In this document: positions 59,859 to 64,000 of the stretch, one piece after another
Layout of the letters: each line of letters starts with the position of its first letter
How positions within the stretch are numbered: the first letter of the stretch is position 1
Origin: Streptomyces griseus
GTDB taxonomy: Bacteria; Actinomycetota; Actinomycetes; Streptomycetales; Streptomycetaceae
Direction of reading: 5' to 3'
Assembly: GCF_900460065.1 (NCBI RefSeq)
Contig: NZ_UAVD01000027.1
Location: 62,001-126,000, forward strand
DNA length: 64,000 bases
Notes under the pieces: model-generated
What the model was told of the DNA's origin: nothing
The model's database searches: none
Seen by the model: the letters and a program-made list of their open reading frames with translations, nothing else
Program-made: the position numbers and the translations under genes

Positions 59859-60749
59859 ATGCCGACCTCCACGTCCCCGCGGGAACGGACCGCCGAAGCC
59901 GCCGATCCCGTACCTCCGGGCCCGCCGGACAAGGACGACGGCCGCCGACGCCGTCCCGAACGCGCCGCCCTGCTGCGCCGGATCGGGCTGCGCGTCCTCG
60001 CGCTCGCCGTTCTGCTCGGCCTCTGGCACCTGGTGACCGCGCTCCAGCTCTGGTCCCCGGTGCTGGTTCCCTCGCCCGCCGCCGTGTGGCGGGCGCTGCT
60101 GGAGACCTCGGGCACGCACGACGGCGTCCGGGGCTACCAGGGGCACACCCTGATCGAGCACCTCGGGATCAGCCTGCGCCGGATCCTCGTCGGGGCCGGC
60201 GCGGGCGTGGCCGCGGGTCTCGTGACGGGCGTCCTCATGGGGACGCTGCCGTGGGTACGGGTGGTGCTGGAGCCGGCGGTGGCGTTCCTGCGGACCCTGC
60301 CCCCGCTCGCCTACTTCAGCCTGCTGATCATCTGGTTCGGCATCGACGAGGCGCCCAAGCTGTGGCTGCTGGCCATCGCCGCGATGCCGCCGGTCGCCGT
60401 CGCCACCGCGTCCGCCGTGGCGTCCGCGCCGACGGCCCTGGTCGAGGCGGCCCGGGCGATCGGGGCCCGGCGCGGACAGGTCGTCACCTCCGTCGTACTG
60501 CCCTCCGCGCTGCCCGAGATCCTCGTCGGCGTCCGGCTCGCCTTCGGCATCGCGTACTCCTCCGTCGTCGCCGCCGAGACCGTCAACGGACTGCCGGGGA
60601 TCGGCGGCCTGATCCGGGACGCCCAGCGCTACAACCAGTCCGACACCGTCGTGCTCGGCCTCTTCGCCATCGGCCTCTCCGGCCTGCTCATCGACGCGGC
60701 CCTGCGCCTGCTGTCCGACCGCCTCGCCCCGTGGCGCAGCCACGCGTAA
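59859..60749 (+). CDS. sulfonate/taurine-type ABC transporter permease (SsuC/TauC-like)
   Basis: The 296-residue membrane protein has an Arg/Pro-rich cytoplasmic N-terminus and six hydrophobic segments, with VPSPAAVWRALLE, FLRTLPPLAYFSLLIIWFGIDEAPK and the EAA loop EAARAIGARRGQVVTSVVLPSALP, as in SsuC/TauC. It is the first gene after the cysteine leader, which supports an organosulfur substrate over nitrate or bicarbonate. Confidence 0.88.
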   Translation: MPTSTSPRERTAEAADPVPPGPPDKDDGRRRRPERAALLRRIGLRVLALAVLLGLWHLVTALQLWSPVLVPSPAAVWRALLETSGTHDGVRGYQGHTLIEHLGISLRRILVGAGAGVAAGLVTGVLMGTLPWVRVVLEPAVAFLRTLPPLAYFSLLIIWFGIDEAPKLWLLAIAAMPPVAVATASAVASAPTALVEAARAIGARRGQVVTSVVLPSALPEILVGVRLAFGIAYSSVVAAETVNGLPGIGGLIRDAQRYNQSDTVVLGLFAIGLSGLLIDAALRLLSDRLAPWRSHA

Positions 60750-60800
60750 CCGCCCCGCTCCCACCCGCTTCCCACCCACCGACGTACGAAGGACACGCAC

Positions 60801-61853
60801 ATGCCCCGGACACCCGGCCCGCTCCGCCTCCCCCTCCTCGCCGCGGCCCTCGGCTCCCTCCTGGCGGTGACCGCGTGCGGCGCGGGCGGCGGCTCCGGCG
60901 GCGGGGGCGACGGCGGCAGGACGATACGCATCGCCTACCAGTCGTTCCCCAGCGGCGACCTGATCGTCAAGGAGAAGGGCTGGCTGGAGAAGGCACTGCC
61001 CGGATACGACGTCAAGTGGACCAAGTTCGACTCCGGGGCCAGCATCAACACCGCCTTCGTCGCCGGGTCCGTGGACCTCGCGGCCATCGGCTCCAGCCCG
61101 GTGGCCCGGGGGCTCTCCGCGCCGCTGAACATCCCGTACGAGGTCACCTGGGTGCTCGACGTCGCCGGGGACAACGAGGCGCTCGTCGCCCGCAACGGCG
61201 CGAAGATCTCCTCGGTGAAGGACCTGGTGGGCAAGAAGGTCGCCACCCCGTTCAGCTCCACCTCCCACTACAGCCTGCTCGCCGCCCTCGACCGGGCCGG
61301 GGTGGACGCCTCGAAGGTGCAGCTCCTCGACCTGGAGCCGCAGGACATCCTGGCCGCCTGGACGCGCGGCGACATCGACGCCACGTACGTCTGGCTGCCG
61401 ACGCTGGAGGAGCTGAAGAAGACCGGCGAGGTCATCGTCTCCAGCCGCGAACTCGCCGCGGACGGCAAGCCCACCCTCGACCTCGGGGTCGCCGCCACCC
61501 GCTTCCTCAAGGCCCACCCCGACGTGCTGCCCGCCTGGCGCAAGGCCCAGGCCCGGGCGCTCGACCTGATCCACGACGACCCCGACGCCGCGTCGGCCGC
61601 CGTCGGCAAGCAGCTCGGCATCAGCCCGGCCGAGGCGGGCTCCCAGCTGAAGCAGGGCATCTTCCTCAAGCCCGCCGAACAGGCCGACGCGAAGTGGCTC
61701 GGCACCCCCGGCCGGGCCGGCGGCCTGGCGGACAACCTGCACAGCGCCGCGCGGTTCCTCGTCGACCAGAAGCAGATCGACTCCGCGCCGGACATCGAGG
61801 CCCTGCGCAAGGCCGTCCACGCGGAAGGGCTCAGCGATGCCGTCAGCCCCTGA
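60801..61853 (+). CDS. sulfonate/taurine-type substrate-binding lipoprotein (SsuA/TauA-like)
   Basis: The 350-residue protein has a lipoprotein signal ending LLAVTAC (Cys26), then IRIAYQSFPSGDLIVKEKGWLEKAL, FDSGASINTAFVAGSVDLAAIGSSPVARGL and DLEPQDILAAWTRGDIDATYVWLP, quoted in part, matching TauA-type solute-binding proteins. It overlaps the ATPase gene by 17 bases. Confidence 0.88.
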   Translation: MPRTPGPLRLPLLAAALGSLLAVTACGAGGGSGGGGDGGRTIRIAYQSFPSGDLIVKEKGWLEKALPGYDVKWTKFDSGASINTAFVAGSVDLAAIGSSPVARGLSAPLNIPYEVTWVLDVAGDNEALVARNGAKISSVKDLVGKKVATPFSSTSHYSLLAALDRAGVDASKVQLLDLEPQDILAAWTRGDIDATYVWLPTLEELKKTGEVIVSSRELAADGKPTLDLGVAATRFLKAHPDVLPAWRKAQARALDLIHDDPDAASAAVGKQLGISPAEAGSQLKQGIFLKPAEQADAKWLGTPGRAGGLADNLHSAARFLVDQKQIDSAPDIEALRKAVHAEGLSDAVSP

Positions 61854-62706
61854 TACGGAGAAGGCACCGGCCCCGGCGGCACACGAAGCGGCCCCCGTCG
61901 TCTCCGTGACCGGCGTCCGGCACTCCTACGGCCGGGGCGCGGAGGCGGTCACCGCTCTCGGCCCGCTCTCCCTGGAGATCCCGGCCGGCGAGTTCCTGGT
62001 CCTCGTCGGCCCGTCCGGCTGCGGCAAGAGCACCCTGCTGCGGCTGATCGCGGGCTTCGAGCACGCCACCGAAGGCGCGGTCGAGGTGTTCGGGGAGCGC
62101 CCCGAACCCGGCGAACAGGCGGGCATCGTCTTCCAGCAGCCGCGCCTGTTCCCCTGGCGTACGGTCGGCGACAACATCGGCCTGGCGCTGAAGTACGCGG
62201 GTGTGCCCCGGGCGGAACGGGGAGAGCGGGTCGGGGAGTTGCTGGAGCGCGTCGGGCTCGCGGACACCGCGGGCCGCCGCGTCTGGCAGATCTCCGGCGG
62301 CCAGCAGCAGCGCGTCGCCATCGCCCGCGCCCTGGCGGGCGGCAAGCGGCTCCTGCTGCTGGACGAGCCGTTCGCCGCGCTGGACGCGCTGACCCGGGAG
62401 CGGCTCCAGGAGGACCTGCGCACGGTCAGCGCCGAGACCGGGACCACGTCGGTCTTCGTCACCCACAGCGTCGACGAGGCGGTCTTCCTCGGCACCCGCG
62501 CGATCGTCCTCACCAACCGTCCGGGGACCGTCGCCCTGGACATCCCCATCGGCCTGCCCCGGACCGGCGCCGACCCCGCCGAACTGCGCGGGCTGCCCGC
62601 GTACGCCGCGCTGCGCGCCGAGATCGGCACAGCGGTACGCGAAGCGGCCGGCCGGCACCCCCGTACAAGCCGACACTTCCGTACGACGAGAGGAGAAGGA
62701 TCATGA
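61837..62706 (+). CDS. sulfonate/taurine-type ABC transporter ATP-binding protein (SsuB/TauB-like)
   Basis: A 289-residue ATPase: Walker A GPSGCGKST, Q-loop VFQQPRLFPWRTV, signature ISGGQQQR, Walker B LLLLDEPFAALD and VTHSVDEAVFLG, the last typical of the nitrate/sulfonate/taurine subfamily. It overlaps both neighbours and completes the transporter. Confidence 0.92.
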   Translation: MPSAPDTEKAPAPAAHEAAPVVSVTGVRHSYGRGAEAVTALGPLSLEIPAGEFLVLVGPSGCGKSTLLRLIAGFEHATEGAVEVFGERPEPGEQAGIVFQQPRLFPWRTVGDNIGLALKYAGVPRAERGERVGELLERVGLADTAGRRVWQISGGQQQRVAIARALAGGKRLLLLDEPFAALDALTRERLQEDLRTVSAETGTTSVFVTHSVDEAVFLGTRAIVLTNRPGTVALDIPIGLPRTGADPAELRGLPAYAALRAEIGTAVREAAGRHPRTSRHFRTTRGEGS

Positions 62707-63626
62707 CCACCGCGACGACCCCGGTCCTGCGCGACCACCGCGTCCCCGCCGACGGCCTGTACGAGGGCCCGCGCGAGCTGCGCCGGGTCCCCGAGGGCTG
62801 GACCGACCGCCCCTACGAGCGCTTCCGCCTCGTTCCGCTCGGCCGGGTCATCGGCGCGGAGCTCCACGGCGTCGACCTGTCCCGCCCGCTGGACGCGGCC
62901 CTGCGCGCCGAGCTGGACCGGGCGCTGCTGGAGTGGAAGGTGCTGTTCTTCCGCGACCAGCACCTCACCTCGCGGCAGCAGCGGGCGTTCGCCGGGTACT
63001 GGGGCGAGCTGGAGACCAACCCGCTGCTCGCCACCGGCGACGACCCGGAGGTGGCCCGCCTCGACCGCACCGCCGTCCCCACCTTCGAGAACGTCTGGCA
63101 CACCGACGTCACCTTCCGCGAACGCCCTGCCCTGGGCGCGGTCCTCCAGCTCCGCGAGGTGCCTCCGACCGGCGGGGACACGCTCTGGGCGGACATGGCC
63201 GCCGCCTACGACAACCTGCCCGAGGAGGTGAAGGAGCGCATCGAGGGGGCGCGGGCGGTGCACGACTTCATCCCCGGGTTCTCGCGCTTCTATCCGCCGG
63301 AGCGGCTGGCTCCGCACCAGGACCGGTTCCCGCCGGTCGAGCACCCGGTGGTGCGGCGCCATCCGGTCACCGGCCGCCGGACGATCTTCGTCAACGCCTC
63401 GTTCACCACCCGGATCGTGGGTTTCGAGCGGGAGGAGAGCGACCGCCTGCTGCGGCTCCTCTTCCAGCAGGCGCACGCCCCGGAGTTCCAGGTGCGGTTC
63501 TCCTGGCGCGCGGGCGACGTCGCCTTCTGGGACAACCGGGCCACCCAGCACTACGCCGTCAACGACTACGCCCCGCACCGCCGGATCGCCGAACGCGTGG
63601 CGATCGCCGGAGACCGCCCCCACTGA
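62703..63626 (+). CDS. TauD/TfdA family alpha-ketoglutarate dioxygenase
   Basis: The ATG overlaps the ATPase stop. The 307-residue Fe(II)/2-oxoglutarate enzyme has the first facial-triad residues in NVWHTDVTF (His, Asp, about 119-126), the distal His in NRATQHYAVNDY (about 283) and the 2-oxoglutarate Arg in HRRIAERV. It would release sulfite from taurine or an alkylsulfonate imported by the coupled transporter. Substrate preference cannot be read from the sequence. Confidence 0.9.
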   Translation: MTTATTPVLRDHRVPADGLYEGPRELRRVPEGWTDRPYERFRLVPLGRVIGAELHGVDLSRPLDAALRAELDRALLEWKVLFFRDQHLTSRQQRAFAGYWGELETNPLLATGDDPEVARLDRTAVPTFENVWHTDVTFRERPALGAVLQLREVPPTGGDTLWADMAAAYDNLPEEVKERIEGARAVHDFIPGFSRFYPPERLAPHQDRFPPVEHPVVRRHPVTGRRTIFVNASFTTRIVGFEREESDRLLRLLFQQAHAPEFQVRFSWRAGDVAFWDNRATQHYAVNDYAPHRRIAERVAIAGDRPH

Positions 63627-63656
63627 CCGCCGCGGCCGGGCTGCTTGAATGGAAGG

Positions 63657-64000
63657 GTGACCCGAGCCTCCCTGGAAAAGCAGCCGCACGAAGTCGCCTC
63701 GATGTTCGACGGTGTGGCGGCCAACTACGACCTGACCAACGACGTGATCTCGCTCGGCCAGGCCCGGCTGTGGCGCAGGGCGGTCGCGGCGGCGGTCGAC
63801 GCCCGCCCCGCGCAGAAGATCCTCGACCTCGCCGCCGGTACGGCGACCTCCTCGCAGCCCTTCGTGAAGGCGGGCGCCTACGTCGTGCCGTGCGACTTCT
63901 CGCTCGGCATGCTCAAGGTCGGCAAGGAGCGCCACCCGTGGATGCCGTTCACGGCGGGCGACGGGATGAGGCTGCCGTTCAAGGACGAGACGTTCGACAC
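63657..64000 (+). CDS. menG: demethylmenaquinone methyltransferase MenG (3' end cut)
   Basis: The GTG is preceded by GGAAGG and a TGAAT -10-like element. The 114 visible codons read TRASLEKQPHEVASMFDGVA, ANYDLTNDVISLGQARLWRR and the SAM motif ILDLAAGTATSSQPF, as in UbiE/MenG. It methylates demethylmenaquinone in the last step of menaquinone synthesis, matching mqnA and mqnC in the same window. The C-terminal half is beyond the window edge. Confidence 0.92.
   Translation, partial: MTRASLEKQPHEVASMFDGVAANYDLTNDVISLGQARLWRRAVAAAVDARPAQKILDLAAGTATSSQPFVKAGAYVVPCDFSLGMLKVGKERHPWMPFTAGDGMRLPFKDETFD

Overview
The window is very GC-rich chromosomal DNA with strong third-position G/C bias, GTG starts, ATGA/GTGA overlaps, F420-type and futalosine-menaquinone genes and an afsK/afsS/afsR set. 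This points to a Streptomyces species (core chromosome, no phage or transposon genes seen). Both ends are cut: a secreted SRPBCC protein on the left and menG on the right.

Layout. 1-7.1 kb: SRPBCC gene and divergent TetR, a GlxA-type AraC regulator divergent from an MFS exporter with a DasR-like palindrome between them, a DUF2809 membrane protein, a second MFS, a flavin reductase and a CGNR zinc-finger protein. 7.2-10.4 kb: enoyl-CoA hydratase plus acyl-CoA synthetase operon. 10.5 kb: initiator tRNA with a strong terminator. 10.7-21.4 kb: two paralogous NmrA-like reductases around an AraC regulator, an AhpD-like protein behind an ECF41-type promoter, a large SARP regulator divergent from a DHA2 exporter, and a flavin monooxygenase. 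20.9-28.3 kb: DoxX plus OB-fold protein, PspAB-HtpX, PNPOx-like protein, thiolase-like protein, acyl-CoA dehydrogenase, Ddn-like F420 enzyme and a TetR regulator. 28.4-41 kb: a DnaA-box cluster, VOC protein, afsK, an acyl-CoA module (hydratase, OB-fold protein, thiolase-like protein, FadD), afsS and afsR. 41.2-51.2 kb: amidohydrolase, MerR and RpiR regulators, and a C45 peptidase with a complete oligopeptide ABC transporter. 51.2-59.4 kb: cold-shock protein, mqnA, a membrane Ser/Thr kinase, mqnC, an amidohydrolase-like protein, and a SigE-family sigma / membrane protein / DUF3152 metalloprotease operon. 59.6-63.6 kb: a cysteine-rich leader peptide followed by a sulfonate/taurine ABC transporter and TauD-like dioxygenase. 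Then menG.

The main hidden structure is a dispersed regulon. A 15-bp palindrome of the form CTGACG-N3-CGTCAG occurs eight times at seven promoter regions between 6.3 and 41.2 kb, each time upstream of a gene of acyl-CoA, flavin or related catabolism (flavin reductase, acyl-CoA synthetase/hydratase operon, DoxX/OB-fold pair, both thiolase-like genes, acyl-CoA dehydrogenase/F420 operon, FadD, amidohydrolase). It is a TetR-type operator and the TetR gene at 27.6-28.3 kb is the best candidate regulator. The set looks like a beta-oxidation-like degradation pathway for an unknown substrate, with two thiolase/DUF35 pairs that may be retro-aldolases. Part of it lies between afsK and afsS-afsR. Other notable signals are an AfsR lacking about 130 residues of its NTPase module, and a cysteine attenuator with mutually exclusive hairpins ahead of the sulfonate operon.
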